A DNA stretch of 64,000 bases from Crossaster papposus (Eukaryota; Echinodermata; Asteroidea; Velatida; Solasteridae): NCBI GenBank assembly GCA_037893245.1, contig JBAIAA010001564.1, forward strand, positions 1-64,000, read 5' to 3'. The first letter of the stretch is position 1. Each line of letters begins with the position of its first letter. The notes beneath the pieces are model-generated. The model was given only the letters and a program-made list of their open reading frames with translations, ran no database searches and was not told where the DNA came from. The translations under genes were made by a program, and so were the position numbers. Below, one piece after another: positions 10,256 through 23,745 of this stretch.

Positions 10256-13200
10256 ATATGTAAAGGGAAAGAAGTGTGCAAAAGAAATATGTAAAGGGAA
10301 AGAAGTGTGCATAAGAAATATGTAAAGGGAAAGAAGTGTGCATAAGAAATATGTAAAGGGAAAGAAGTGTGCATAAGAAATATGTAAAGGGAAAGAAGTG
10401 TGCATAAGAAATATGTAAAGGGAAAGAAGTGTGCATAAGAAATATGTAAAGGGAAAGAAGTGTGCATAAGAAATATGTAAAGGGAAAGAAGTGTGCATAA
10501 GAAATATGTAAAGGGAAAGAAGTGTGCATAAGAAATATGTAAAGGGAAAGAAGTGTGCATAAGAAATATGTAAAGGGAAAGAAGTGTGCATAAGAAATAT
10601 GTAAAGGGAAAGAAGTGTGCATAAGAAATATGTAAAGGGAAAGAAGTGTGCATAAGAAATATGTAAAGGGAAAGAAGTGTGCATAAGAAATATGTAAAGG
10701 GAAAGAAGTGTGCATAAGAAATATGTAAAGGGAAAGAAGTGTGCATAAGAAATATGTAAAGGGAAAGAAGTGTGCATAAGAAATATGTAAAGGGAAAGAA
10801 GTGTGCATAAGAAATATGTAAAGGGAAAGAAGTGTGCATAAGAAATATGTAAAGGGAAAGAAGTGTGCATAAGAAATATGTAAAGGGAAAGAAGTTTGCA
10901 TAAGAAATATGTAAAGGGAAAGAAGTGTGCATAATAAATATGTAAAGGGAAATAAGTGTGCATAAGAAATATGTAAAGGGAAATAAGTGTGCATAAGAAA
11001 TATGTAAAGGGAAAGAAGTGTGCATAAGAAATATGTAAAGGGAAAGAAGTGTGCATAAGAAATATGTAAAGGGAAAGAAGTGTGCATAAGAAATATGTAA
11101 AGGGAAAGAAGTGTGCATAAGAAATATGTAAAGGGAAAGAAGTGTGCATAAGAAATATGTAAAGGGAAAGAAGTGTGCATAAGAAATATGTAAAGGGAAA
11201 GAAGTGTGCATAAGAAATATGTAAAGGGAAAGAAGTGTGCATAAGAAATATGTAAAGGGAAAGAAGTGTGCATAAGAAATATGTAAAGGGAAAGAAGTGT
11301 GCATAAGAAATATGTAAATGGAAAGAAGTGTACATAAGAAATATGTAAAGGGAAAGAAGTGTGCATAAGAAATATGTAAAGGGAAAGAAGTGTGCATAAG
11401 AAATATGTAAAGGGAAAGAAGTGTGCATAAGAAATATGTAAAGGAAAGAAGTGTGCATAAGAAATATGTAAAGGGAAAGAAGTGTGCATAAGAAATATGT
11501 AAAGGGAAAGAAGTGTGCATAAGAAATATGTAAAGGGAAAGAAGTGTGCATAAGAAATATGTAAAGGGAAAGAAGTGTGCATAAGAAATATGTAAAGGGA
11601 AAGAAGTGTGCATAAGAAATATGTAAAGGGAAAGAAGTGTGCATAAGAAATATGTAAAGGGAAAGAAGTGTGCATAAGAAATATGTAAAGGGAAAGAAGT
11701 GTGCATAAGAAATATGTAAAGGGAAAGAAGTGTGCATAAGAAATATGTAAAGGGAAAGAAGTGTGCATAAGAAATATGTAAAGGGAAAGAAGTGTGCATA
11801 AGAAATATGTAAAGGGAAAGAAGTGTGCATAAGAAATATGTAAAGGGAAAGAAGTGTGCATAAGAAATATGTAAAGGGAAAGGAGTGTGCGTAAGAAATA
11901 TGTAAAGGGAAAGAAGTGTGCATAAGAAATATGTAAAGGGAAAGAAGTGTGCATAAGAAATATGTAAAGGGAAAGAAGTGTGCATAAGAAATATGTAAAG
12001 GGTAAGAAGTGTGCATAAGAAATATGTAAAGGGAAAGAAGTGTGCATAAGAAATATGTAAAGGGAAAGAAGTGTGCATAGGAAATATGTAAAGGGAAAGA
12101 AGTGTGCATAAGAAATATGTAAAGGGAAAGAAGTGTGCATATGAAATATGTAAAGGGAAAGAAGTTTGCATAAGAAATATGTAAAGGGAAAGAAGTGTGC
12201 ATAATAAATATGTAAAGGGAAAGAAGTGTGCATAAGAAATATGTAAAGGGAAATAAGTGTGCATAAGAAATATGTAAAGGGAAAGAAGTGTGCATAAGAA
12301 ATATGTAAAGGGAAAGAAGTGTGCATAAGAAATATGTAAAGGGAAAGAAGTGTGCATAAGAAATATGTAAAGGGAAAGAAGTGTGCATAAGAAATATGTA
12401 AAGGGAAAGAAGTGTGCATAAGAAATATGTAAAGGGAAAGAAGTGTGCATAAGAAATATGTAAAGGGAAAGAAGTGTGCATAAGAAATATGTAAAGGGAA
12501 AGAAGTGTGCATAAGAAATATGTAAAGGGAAAGAAGTGTGCATAAGAAATATGTAAATGGAAAGAAGTGTGCATAAGAAATATGTAAAGGGAAAGAAGTG
12601 TGCATAAGGAATATGTAAAGGGAAAGAAGTGTGCATAAGAAATATGTAAAGGGAAAGAAGTGTGCATAAGAAATATGTAAAGGGAAAGAAGTGTGCATAA
12701 GAAATATGTAAAGGGAAAGAAGTGTGCATAAGAAATATGTAAAGGGAAAGAAGTGTGCATAAGAAATATGTAAAGGGAAAGAAGTGTGCATAAGAAATAT
12801 GTAAATGGAAAGAAGTGTGCATAAGAAATATGTAAAGGGAAAGAAGTGTGCATAAGGAATATGTAAAGGGAAAGAAGTGTGCATAAGAAATATGTAAAGG
12901 GAAAGAAGTGTGCATAAGAAATATGTAAAGGGAAAGAAGTGTGCATAAGAAATATGTAAAGGGAAAGAAGTGTGCATAAGAAATATGTAAAGGGAAAGAA
13001 GTGTGCATAAGAAATATGTAAAGGGAAAGAAGTGTGCATAAGAAATATGTAAAGGGAAAGAAGTGTGCATAAGAAATATGTAAAGGGAAAGAAGTGTGCA
13101 TAAGAAATATGTAAAGGGAAAGAAGTGTGCATAAGAAATATGTAAAGGGAAAGAAGTGTGCATAAGAAATATGTAAAGGGAAAGAAGTGTGCATACGAAA

Positions 13201-14191
13201 TATGTAAAGGGAAAGAAGTGTGCATAAGAAATATGTAAAGGGAAAGAAGTGTGCATAAGAAATATGTAAAGGGAAAGAAGTGTGCATAAGAAATATGTAA
13301 AGGGAAAGAAGTGTGCATAAGAAATATGTAAAGGGAAAGAAGTGTGCATAAGAAATATGTAAAGGGAAAGAAGTGTGCATAAGAAATATGTAAAGGGAAA
13401 GAAGTGTGCATAAGAAATATGTAAAGGGAAAGAAGTGTGCATAAGAAATATGTAAAGGGAAAGAAGTGTGCATAAGAAATATGTAAAGGGAAAGAAGTGT
13501 GCATAAGAAATATGTAAAGGGAAAGAAGTGTGCATAAGAAATATGGAAAGGGAAAGAAGTGTGCATAAGAAATATGTAAAGGGAAAGAAGTGTGCATAAG
13601 AAATATGTAAAGGGAAAGAAGTGTGCATAAGAAATATGTAAAGGGAAAGAAGTGTGCATAAGAAATATGTAAAGGGAAAGGAGTGTGCATAAGAAATATG
13701 TAAAGGGAAAGAAGTGTGCATAAGAAATATGTAAAGGGAAAGAAGTGTGCATAAGAAATATGTAAAGGGAAAGAAGTGTGCATAAGAAATATGTAAAGGG
13801 TAAGAAGTGTGCATAAGAAATATGTAAAGGGAAAGAAGTGTGCATAAGAAATATGTAAAGGGAAAGAAGTGTGCATAAGAAATATGTAAAGGGAAAGAAG
13901 TGTGCATAAGAAATATGTAAAGGGAAAGAAGTGTGCATAAGAAATATGTAAAGGGAAAGAAGTGTGCATAAGAAATATGTAAAGGGAAAGAAGTGTGCAT
14001 AAGAAATATGTAAAGGGAAAGAAGTGTGCATAAGAAATATGTAAAGGGAAAGGAGTGTGCATAAGAAATATGTAAAGGGAAAGAAGTGTGCATAAGAAAA
14101 ATGTAAAGGGAAAGAAGTGTGCATAAGAAATATGTAAAGGGAAAGAAGTGTGCATAAGAAATATGTAAAGGGAAAGAAGTGTGCATAAGAA
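10256..14191. repeat. Zone B: pure 31-bp units with scattered substitutions
   Basis: About 3.9 kb contains no 36-bp segment and only 31-mers carrying isolated variants. One 30-bp unit lies near 11,445 (TAAAGGAAAG). Two internal duplications are visible. GTTTGC at 10,894 with AATAAATATG (10,931) and AAATAAGTG (10,981) recurs 1,270 bp later (12,164, 12,201, 12,251). A 248-bp step of eight units repeats the pair AAATGG plus CATAAGGAAT (12,558 and 12,608, then 12,806 and 12,856). Nothing else is present. Confidence 0.93.
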
Positions 14192-15752
14192 ATAAACACA
14201 TGATGTGGGAACAAGCTCTCGAGTTAAATATGTAAAGGGAAAGAAGTGTGCATAAGAAATATGTAAAGGGAAAGAAGTGTGCATAATAAATATGTAAAGG
14301 GAAAGAAGTGTGCATAAGAAATAAACACATGATGTGGGAACAAGCCCTCGAGTTAAATATGTAAAGGGAAAGAAGTGTGCATAAGAAATATGTAAAGGGA
14401 AAGAAGTGTGCATAAGAAATATGTAAGGGGAAAGAAGTGTGCATAAGAAATATGTAAAGGGAAAGAAGTGTGCATAAGAAATATGTAAAGGGAAAGAAGT
14501 GTGCATAAGAAATATGTAAAGGGAAAGAAGTGTGCATAAGAAATATGTAAAGGGAAAGAAGTGTGCATAAGAAATAATAAAGGGAAAGAAGTGTGCATAA
14601 GAAATATGTAAAGGAAAAGAAGTGTGCATACGAAATAAACACATGATGTGGGAACAAGCCCTCCAGTTAAATATGTAAAGGGAAAGAAGTGTGCATAAGA
14701 AATAAACACATGATGTGGGAACAAGCCCTCGAGTTAAATATGTAAAGGGAAAGAAGTGTGCATAAGAAATATGTAAAGGGAAAGAAGTGTGCATAAGAAA
14801 TATGTAAAGGGAAAGAAGTGTGCATAAGAAATAAACACATGATGTGGGAACAAGCCCTCGAGTTAAATATGTAAAGGGAAAGAAGTGTGCATAAGAAATA
14901 TGTAAAGGGAAAGAAGTGTGCATAATAAATATGTAAAGGGAAAGAAGTGTGCATAAGAAATATGTAAAGGAAAAGAAGTGTGCATAAGAAATATGTAAAG
15001 GGAAAGAAGTGTGCATAAGAAATATGTAAAGGGAAAGAAGTGTGCATAATAAATATGTAAAGGGAAAGAAGTGTGCATAAGAAATAAACACATGATGTCG
15101 AAACAAGCCCTCGAGTTAAATATGTAAAGGGAAAGAAGTGAGCATAAGAAATAAACACATGATGTGGGAACAAGCCCTCCAGTTAAATATGTAAAGGGAA
15201 AGAAGTGTGCATAAGAAATATGTAAAGGGAAAGAAGTGTGCATAAGAAATATGTAAAGGGAAAGAAGTGTGCATAAGAAATAAACACATGATGTGGGAAC
15301 AAGCCCTCGAGTTAAATATGTAAAGGGAAAGAAGTGTGCATAAGAAATATGTAAAGGGAAAGAAGTGTGCATAAGAAATATGTAAAGGGAAAGAAGTGTG
15401 CATAAGAAATATGTAAAGGGAAAGAAGTGTGCATAAGAAATAATAAAGGGAAAGAAGTGTGCATAAGAAATATGTAAAGGGAAAGAAGTGTGCATAAGAA
15501 ATAATAAAGGGAAAGAAGTGTGCATAAGAAATATGTAAAGGGAAAGAAGTGTGCATAAGAAATATGTAAAGGGAAAGAAGTGTGCATAAGAAATATGTAA
15601 AGGGAAAGAAGTGTGCATAAGAAATATGTAAAGGGAAAGAAGTGTGCATAAGAAATATGTAAAGGGAAAGAAGTGTGCATAAGAAATATGTAAAGGGAAA
15701 GAAGTGTGCATAAGAAATAAACACATGATGTGGGAACAAGCCCTCGAGTTAA
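14192..15752. repeat. Zone C: small insert cluster, 9 copies
   Basis: 36-bp segments start at 14192 (variant AAGCTCTCGAG), 14321, 14635 (CTCCAG), 14702, 14831, 15084 (GTCGAAAC), 15151 (CTCCAG), 15280 and 15717. The spacing from 14635 to 15280 is 67, 129, 253, 67, 129. This is the same as at 6643-7288 and 9163-9808, so the cluster appears to be a transposed or duplicated copy of that cassette. It includes the GTGAGC unit at 15,138 and two 30-bp AAATAATAAAG units near 15,440 and 15,500. Confidence 0.92.
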
Positions 15753-18700
15753 ATATGTAAAGGGAAAGAAGTGTGCATAAGAAATATGTAAAGGGAAAGA
15801 AGTGTGCATAAGAAATATGTAAAGGGAAAGAAGTGTGCATAAGAAATATGTAAAGGGAAAGAAGTGTGCATAAGAAATATGTAAAGGGAAAGAAGTGTGC
15901 ATAAGAAATATGTAAAGGGAAAGAAGTGTGCATAAGAAATATGTAAAGGGAAAGAAGTGTGCATAAGGAAATATGTAAAGGGAAAGAAGTGTGCATAAGA
16001 AATATGTAAAGGGAAAGAAGTGTGCATACGAAATATGTAAAGGGAAAGAAGTGTGCATAAGAAATATGTAAAGGGAAAGAAGTGTGCATAAGAAATATGT
16101 AAAGGGAAAGAAGTGTGCATAAGAAATATGTAAAGGGAAAGAAGTGTGCATAAGAAATATGTAAAGGGAAAGAAGTGTGCATAAGAAATATGTAAAGGGA
16201 AAGAAGTGTGCATAAGAAATATGTAAAGGGAAAGAAGTGTGCATAAGAAATATGTAAAGGGAAAGAAGTGTGCATAAGAAATATGTAAAGGGAAATAAGT
16301 GTGCATAAGAAATATGTAAAGGGAAAGAAGTGTGCATAAGAAATATGTAAAGGGAAAGAAGTGTGCATAAGAAATATGTAAAGGGAAAGAAGTGTGCATA
16401 AGAAATATGTAAAGGGAAAGAAGTGTGCATAAGAAATATGTAAAGGGAAAGAAGTGTGCATAAGAAATATGTAAAGGGAAAGAAGTGTGCATAAGAAATA
16501 TGTAAAGGGAAAGAAGTGTGCATAAGAAATATGTAAAGGGAAAGAAGTGTGCATAAGAAATATGTAAAGGGAAAGAAGTGTGCATAAGAAATATGTAAAG
16601 GGAAAGAAGTGTGCATAATAAATATGTAAAGGGAAAGAAGTGTGCATAAGAAATATGTAAAGGGAAAGAAGTGTGCATAAGAAATATGTAAAGGGAAAGG
16701 AGTGTGCATAAGAAATATGTAAAGGGAAAGAAGTGTGCATAATAAATATGTAAAGGGAAAGAAGTGTGCATAAGAAATATGTAAAGGGAAAGAAGTGTGC
16801 ATAATAAATATTTAAAGGGAAAGAAGTGTGCATAAGAAATATGTAAAGGGAAAGAAGTGTGCATAAGAAATATGTAAAGGGAAAGAAGTGTGCATAAGAA
16901 ATATGTAAAGGGAAAGAAGTGTGCATAATAAATATGTAAAGGGAAAGAAGTGTGCATAAGAAATATGTAAAGGGAAAGAAGTGTGCATAAGAAATATGTA
17001 AAGGGAAAGAAGTGTGCATAAGAAATATGTAAGGGGAAAGAAGTGTGCATAAGAAATATGTAAAGGGAAAGAAGTGTGCATAAGAAATATGTAAAGGGAA
17101 AGAAGTGTGCATAAGAAATATGTAAAGGGAAAGAAGTGTGCATAAGAAATATGTAAAGGGAAAGAAGTGTGCATAAGAAATATGTAAAGGGAAAGAAGTG
17201 TGCATAAGAAATATGTAAAGGGAAAGAAGTGTGCATAAGAAATATGTAAAGGGAAAGAAGTGTGCATAAGAAATATGTAAAGAAAAAGAAGTGTGCATAA
17301 GAAATATGTAAAGGGAAAGAAGTGTGCATAAGAAATATGTAAAGGGAAAGAAGTTTGCATAAGAAATATGTAAAGGGAAAGAAGTGTGCATAATAAATAT
17401 GTAAAGGGAAAGAAGTGTGCATAATAAATATGTAAAGGGAAAGAAGTGTGCATAATAAATATGTAAAGGGAAAGAAGTGTGCATAAGAAATATGTAAAGG
17501 GAAAGAAGTGTGCATAAGAAATATGTAAAGGGAAAGAAGTGTGCATAAGAAATATGTAAAGGGAAAGAAGTGTGCATAAGAAATATGTAAAGGGAAAGAA
17601 GTGTGCATAAGAAATATGTAAAGGGAAAGAAGTGTGCATAAGAAATATGTAAAGGGAAAGAAGTGTGCATAAGAAATATGTAAAGGGAAAGAAGTGTGCA
17701 TAAGAAATATGTAAAGGGAAAGAAGTGTGCATAAGAAATATGTAAAGGGAAAGAAGTGTGCATAAGAAATATGTAAAGGGAAAGAAGTGTGCATAAGAAA
17801 TATGTAAAGGGAAAGAAGTGTGCATAAGAAATATGTAAAGGGAAAGAAGTGTGCATAAGAAATATGTAAAGGGAAAGAAGTGTGCATAAGAAATATGTAA
17901 AGGGAAAGAAGTGTGCATAAGAAATATGTAAAGGGAAAGAAGTGTGCATAAGAAATATGTAAAGGGAAAGAAGTGTGCATAAGAAATATGTAAAGGGAAA
18001 GAAGTGTGCATAAGAAATATGTAAAGGGAAAGAAGTGTGCATAAGAAATATGTAAAGGGAAAGAAGTGTGCATAAGAAATATGTAAAGGGAAAGAAGTGT
18101 GCATAAGAAATATGTAAAGGGAAAGAAGTGTGCATAAGAAATATGTAAAGGGAAAGAAGAGTGCATAAGAAATATGTAAAGGGAAAGAAGTGTGCATAAG
18201 AAATATGTAAAGGGAAAGAAGTGTGCATAAGAAATATGTAAAGGGAAAGAAGTGTGCATTAGAAATATGTAAAGGGAAAGAAGTGTGCATAAGAAATATG
18301 TAAAGGGAAAGAAGTGTGCATAAGAAATATGTAAAGGGAAAGAAGTGTGCATAAGAAATATGTAAAGGGAAAGAAGTGTGCATAAGAAATATGTAAAGGG
18401 AAAGAAGTGTGCATAAGAAATATGTAAAGGGAAAGAAGTGTGCATAAGAAATATGTAAAGGGAAAGAAGTGTGCATAAGAAATATGTAAAGGGAAAGAAG
18501 TGTGCATAAGAAATATGTAAAGGGAAAGAAGTGTGCATAAGAAATATGTAAAGGGAAAGAAGTGTGCATAAGAAATATGTAAAGGGAAAGAAGTGTGCAT
18601 AAGAAATATGTAAAGGGAAAGAAGTGTGCATAAGAAATATGTAAAGGGAAAGAAGTGTGCATAAGAAATATGTAAAGGGAAAGAAGTGTGCATAAGAAAT

Positions 18701-19752
18701 ATGTAAAGGGAAAGAAGTGTGCATAAGAAATATGTAAAGGGAAAGGAGTGTGCATAAGAAATATGTAAAGGGAAAGAAGTGTGCATAAGAAATATGTAAA
18801 GGGAAAGAAGTGTGCATAAGAAATATGTAAAGGGAAAGAAGTGTGCATAAGAAATATGTAAAGGGAAAGAAGTGTGCATAAGAAATATGTAAAGGGAAAG
18901 AAGTGTGCATAAGAAATATGTAAAGGGAAAGAAGTGTGCATAAGAAATATGTAAAGGGAAAGAAGTGTGCATAAGAAATATGTAAAGGGAAAGAAGTGTG
19001 CATAAGAAATATGTAAAGGGAAAGAAGTGTGCATAAGAAATATGTAAAGGGAAAGAAGTGTGCATAAGAAATATGTAAAGGGAAAGAAGTGTGCATAAGA
19101 CATATGTAAAGGGAAAGAAGTGTGCATAAGAAATATGTAAAGGGAAAGAAGTGTGCATAAGAAATATGTAAAGGGAAAGAAGTGTGCATAAGAAATATGT
19201 AAAGGGAAAGAAGTGTGCATAAAAAATATGTAAAGGGAAAGAAGTGTGCATAAGAAATATGTAAAGGGGAAGAAGTGTGCATAAGAAATATGTAAAGGGA
19301 AAGAAGTGTGCATAAGAAATATGTAAAGGGAAAGAAGTGTGCATAAGAATTATGTAAAGGGAAAGAAGTGTGCATAAGAAATATGTAAAGGGAAAGAAGT
19401 GTGCATAAGAAATATGTAAAGGGAAAGAAGTGTGCATAAGAAATATGTAAAGGGAAAGAAGTGTGCATAAGAAATATTTAAAGTGAAAGAAGTGTGCATA
19501 AGAAATATGTAAAGGGAAAGAAGTGTGCATAAGAAATATGTAAAGGGAAAGAAGTGTGCATAAGAAATATGTAAAGGGAAAGAAGTGTGCATAAGAAATA
19601 TGTAAAGGGAAAGAAGTGTGCATAAGAAATATGTAAAGGGAAAGAAGTGTGCATAAGAAATATGTAAAGGGAAATAAGTGTGCATAAGAAATATGTAAAG
19701 GGAAAGAAGTGTGCATAAGAAATATGTAAAGGGAAAGAAGTGTGCATAAGAA
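15753..19752. repeat. Zone D: pure 31-bp units
   Basis: Four kilobases of 31-mers contain no 36-bp segment. Isolated variants include a one-base insertion CATAAGGAAATATG at 15,967, ATTTAAAG near 16,810, CATTAG at 18,259 and GAATTATG at 19,350. The last two create TTA on the + strand. Several AATAAATATG units occur near 16,620, 16,740, 16,800, 16,928 and 17,395-17,460. No unique sequence was seen. Confidence 0.93.
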
Positions 19753-21480
19753 ATAAACACATGATGTGGGAACAAGCCCTCGAGTTAAATATGTAAAGGT
19801 AAAGAAGTGTGCATAAGAAATATGTAAAGGGAAAGAAGTGTGCATAAGAAATATGTAAAGGGAAAGAAGTGTGCATAAGAAATATGTAAAGGGAAAGAAG
19901 TGTGCATAAGAAATATGTAAAGGGAAAGAAGTGTGCATAAGCAATATGTAAAGGGAAAGAAGTGTGCATAAGAAATATGTAAAGGGAAAGAAGTGTGCAT
20001 AAGAAATATGTAAAGGGAAAGAAGTGTGCATAAGAAATATGTAAAGGGAAAGAAGTGTGCATAAGAAATATGTAAAGGGAAAGAAGTGTGCATAAGAAAT
20101 ATGTAAAGGGAAAGAAGTGTGCATAAGAAATATGTAAAGGGAAAGAAGTGTGCATAAGAAATATGTAAAGGGAAAGAAGTGTGCATAAGAAATATGTAAA
20201 GGGAAAGAAGTGTGCATAAGAAATATGTAAAGGGAAAGAAGTGTGCATAAGAAATATGTAAAGGGAAAGAAGTGTGCATAAGAAATATGTAAAGGGAAAG
20301 AAGTGTGCATAAGAAATATGTAAATGGAAAGAAGTGTGCATAAGAAATATGTAAAGGGAAAGAAGTGTGCATAAGAAATATGTAAAGGGAAAGAAGTGTG
20401 CATAAGAAATATGTAAAGGGAAAGAAGTGTGCATAAGAAATATGTAAAGGGAAAGAAGTGTGCATAAGAAATATGTAAAGGGAAAGAAGTGTGCATAAGA
20501 AATATGTAAAGGGAAAGAAGTGTGCATAAGAAATATGTAAAGGGAAAGAAGTGTGCATAAGAAATATGTAAAGGGAAAGAAGTGTGCATAAGAAATATGT
20601 AAAGGGAAAGAAGTGTGCATAAGAAATATGTAAATGGAAAGAAGTGTGCATAAGAAATATGTAAAGGGAAAGAAGTGTGCATAAGAAATATGTAAAGGGA
20701 AAGAAGTGTGCATAAGAAATATGTAAAGGGAAAGAAGTGTGCATAAGAAATATGTAAAGGGAAAGAAGTGTGCATAAGAAATATGTAAAGGGAAAGAAGT
20801 GTGCATAAGAAATATGTAAAGGGAAAGTAGTGTGCATAAGAAATATGTAAAGGGAAAGAAGTGTGCATAAGAAATATGTAAAGGGAAAGAAGTGTGCATA
20901 AGAAATATGTAAAGGGAAAGAAGTGTGCATAAGAAATATGTAAAGGGAAAGAAGTGTGCATAAGAAATATGTAAAGGGAAAGAAGTGTGCATTAGAAATA
21001 TGTAAAGGGAAAGAAGTGTGCATAAGAAATATGTAAAGGGAAAGAAGTGTGCATAAGAAATATGTAAAGGGAAAGAAGTGTGCATAAGAAATATGTAAAG
21101 GGAAAGAAGTGTGCATAAGAAATATGTAAAGGGAAAGAAGTGTGCATAAGAAATATGTAAAGGGAAAGAAGTGTGCATAAGAAATATGTAAAGGGAAAGA
21201 AGTGTGCATAAGAAATATGTAAAGGGAAAGAAGTGTGCATAAGAAATATGTAAAGGGAAAGAAGTGTGCATAAGAAATATGTAAAGGGAAAGAAGTGTGC
21301 ATAAGAAATATGTAAAGGGAAAGAAGTGTGCATAAGAAATATGTAAAGGGAAAGAAGTGTGCATAAGAAATATGTAAAGGGAAAGAAGTGTGCATAAGAA
21401 ATATGTAAAGGGAAAGAAGTGTGCATAAGAAATATGTAAAGGGAAAGAAGTGTGCATAAGAAATATGTAAAGGGAAAGGA
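18259..21480. repeat. Higher-order duplication with 2,733-bp offset
   Basis: The CATTAG variant at 18,259 and the AAAGGAGTG variant at 18,745 recur at 20,992 and 21,478, both offset by 2,733 bp. That equals 87 units plus one 36-bp segment, which matches the single insert at 19,753 lying between them. Only two diagnostic markers support this, so the limits are approximate. Confidence 0.65.
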
Positions 21481-23745
21481 GTGTGCATAAGAAATATGTA
21501 AAGGGAAAGAAGTGTGCATAAGAAATATGTAAAGGGAAAGAAGTGTGCATAAGAAATATGTAAAGGGAAAGAAGTGTGCATAAGAAATATGTAAAGGGAA
21601 AGAAGTGTGCATAAGAAATATGTAAAGGGAAAGAAGTGTGCATAAGAAATATGTAAAGGGAAAGAAGTGTGCATAAGAATAAGTGTAAAGGGAAAGAAGT
21701 GTGCATAAGAAATATGTAAAGGGAAAGAAGTGTGCATAAGAAATATGTAAAGGGAAAGAAGTGTGCATAAGAAATATGTAAAGGGAAAGGAGTGTGCATA
21801 AGAAATATGTAAAGGGAAAGAAGTGTGCATAAGAAATATGTAAAGGGAAAGAAGTGTGCATAAGAAATATGTAAAGGGAAAGAAGTGTGCATAAGAAATA
21901 TGTAAAGGGAAAGAAGTGTGCATAAGAAATATGTAAAGGGAAAGAAGTGTGCATAAGAAATATGTAAAGGGAAAGAAGTGTGCATAAGAAATATGTAAAG
22001 GGAAAGAAGTGTGCATAAGAAATATGTAAAGGGAAAGAAGTGTGCATAAGAAATATGTAAAGGGAAAGAAGTGTGCATAAGAAATATGTAAAGGGAAAGA
22101 AGTGTGCGTAAGAAATATGTAAAGGGAAAGAAGTGTGCCTAAGAAATATGTAAAGGGAAAGAAGTGTGCATAAGAAATATGTAAAGGGAAAGAAGTGTGC
22201 ATAAGAAATATGTAAAGGGAAAGAAGTGTGCATAAGAAATATGTAAAGGGAAAGAAGTGTGCATAAGAAATATGTAAAGGGAAAGAAGTGTGCATAAGAA
22301 ATATGTAAAGGGAAAGAAGTGTGCATAAGAAATATGTAAAGGGGAAGAAGTGTGCATAAGAAATATGTAAAGGGAAAGAAGTGTGCATAAGAAATATGTA
22401 AAGGGAAAGAAGTGTGCATAAGAATTATGTAAAGGGAAAGAAGTGTGCATAAGAAATATGTAAAGGGAAAGAAGTGTGCATAAGAAATATGTAAAGGGAA
22501 AGAAGTGTGCATAAGAAATATGTAAAGGGAAAGAAGTGTGCATAAGAAATATGTAAAGGGAAAGAAGTGTGCATAAGAAATATGTAAAGGGAAAGAAGTG
22601 TGCATAAGAAATATGTAAAGGGAAAGAAGTGTGCATAAGAAATATGTAAAGGGAAAGAAGTGTGCATAAGAAATATGTAAAGGGAAAGAAGTGTGCATAA
22701 GAAATATGTAAAGGGAAAGAAGTGTGCATAAGAAATATGTAAAGGGAAAGAAGTGTGCATAAGAAATATGTAAAGGGAAAGAAGTGTGCATAAGAAATAA
22801 ACACATGATGTGGGAACAAGCCCTCGAGTTAAATATGTAAAGGTAAAGAAGTGTGCATAAGAAATATGTAAAGGGAAAGAAGTGTGCATAAGAAATATGT
22901 AAAGGGAAAGAAGTGTGCATAAGAAATATGTAAAGGGAAAGAAGTGTGCATAAGAAATATGTAAAGGGAAAGAAGTGTGCATAAGAAATATGTAAAGGGA
23001 AAGAAGTGTGCATAAGAAATATGTAAAGGGAAAGAAGTGTGCATAAGAAATATGTAAAGGGAAAGAAGTGTGCATAAGAAATATGTAAAGGGAAAGAAGT
23101 GTGCATAAGAAATATGTAAAGGGAAAGAAGTGTGCATAAGAAATATGTAAAGGGAAAGAAGTGTGCATAAGAAATATGTAAAGGGAAAGAAGTGTGCATA
23201 AGAAATATGTAAAGGGAAAGAAGTGTGCATAAGAAATATGTAAAGGGAAAGAAGTGTGCATAAGAAATATGTAAAGGGAAAGAAGTGTGCATAAGAAATA
23301 TGTAAAGGGAAAGAAGTGTGCATAAGAAATATGTAAAGGGAAAGAAGTGTGCATAAGAAATATGTAAAGGGAAAGAAGTGTGCATAAGAAATATGTAAAG
23401 GGAAAGAAGTGTGCATAAGAAATATGTAAATGGAAAGAAGTGTGCATAAGAAATATGTAAAGGGAAAGAAGTGTGCATAAGAAATATGTAAAGGGAAAGA
23501 AGTGTGCATAAGAAATATGTAAAGGGAAAGAAGTGTGCATAAGAAATATGTAAAGGGAAAGAAGTGTGCATAAGAAATATGTAAAGGGAAAGAAGTGTGC
23601 ATAAGAAATATGTAAAGGGAAAGAAGTGTGCATAAGAAATATGTAAAGGGAAAGAAGTGTGCATAAGAAATATGTAAAGGGAAAGAAGTGTGCATAAGAA
23701 ATATGTAAAGGGAAAGAAGTGTGCATAAGAAATATGTAAATGGAA
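19267..23745. repeat. Higher-order duplication with about 3.04-3.11-kb offset
   Basis: Four marker types recur in the same order. They are GGGGAAG (19,266 to 22,341) and GAATTATG (19,350 to 22,425), both offset 3,075; the 36-bp segment followed by AAAGGTAAAG (19,753 to 22,797), offset 3,044; and AAATGG twice (20,325 to 23,431 and 20,635 to 23,741), offset 3,106. The offsets differ by exact multiples of 31 bp, as expected if whole units were gained or lost after duplication. The copy boundaries are not sharp. Confidence 0.8.
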
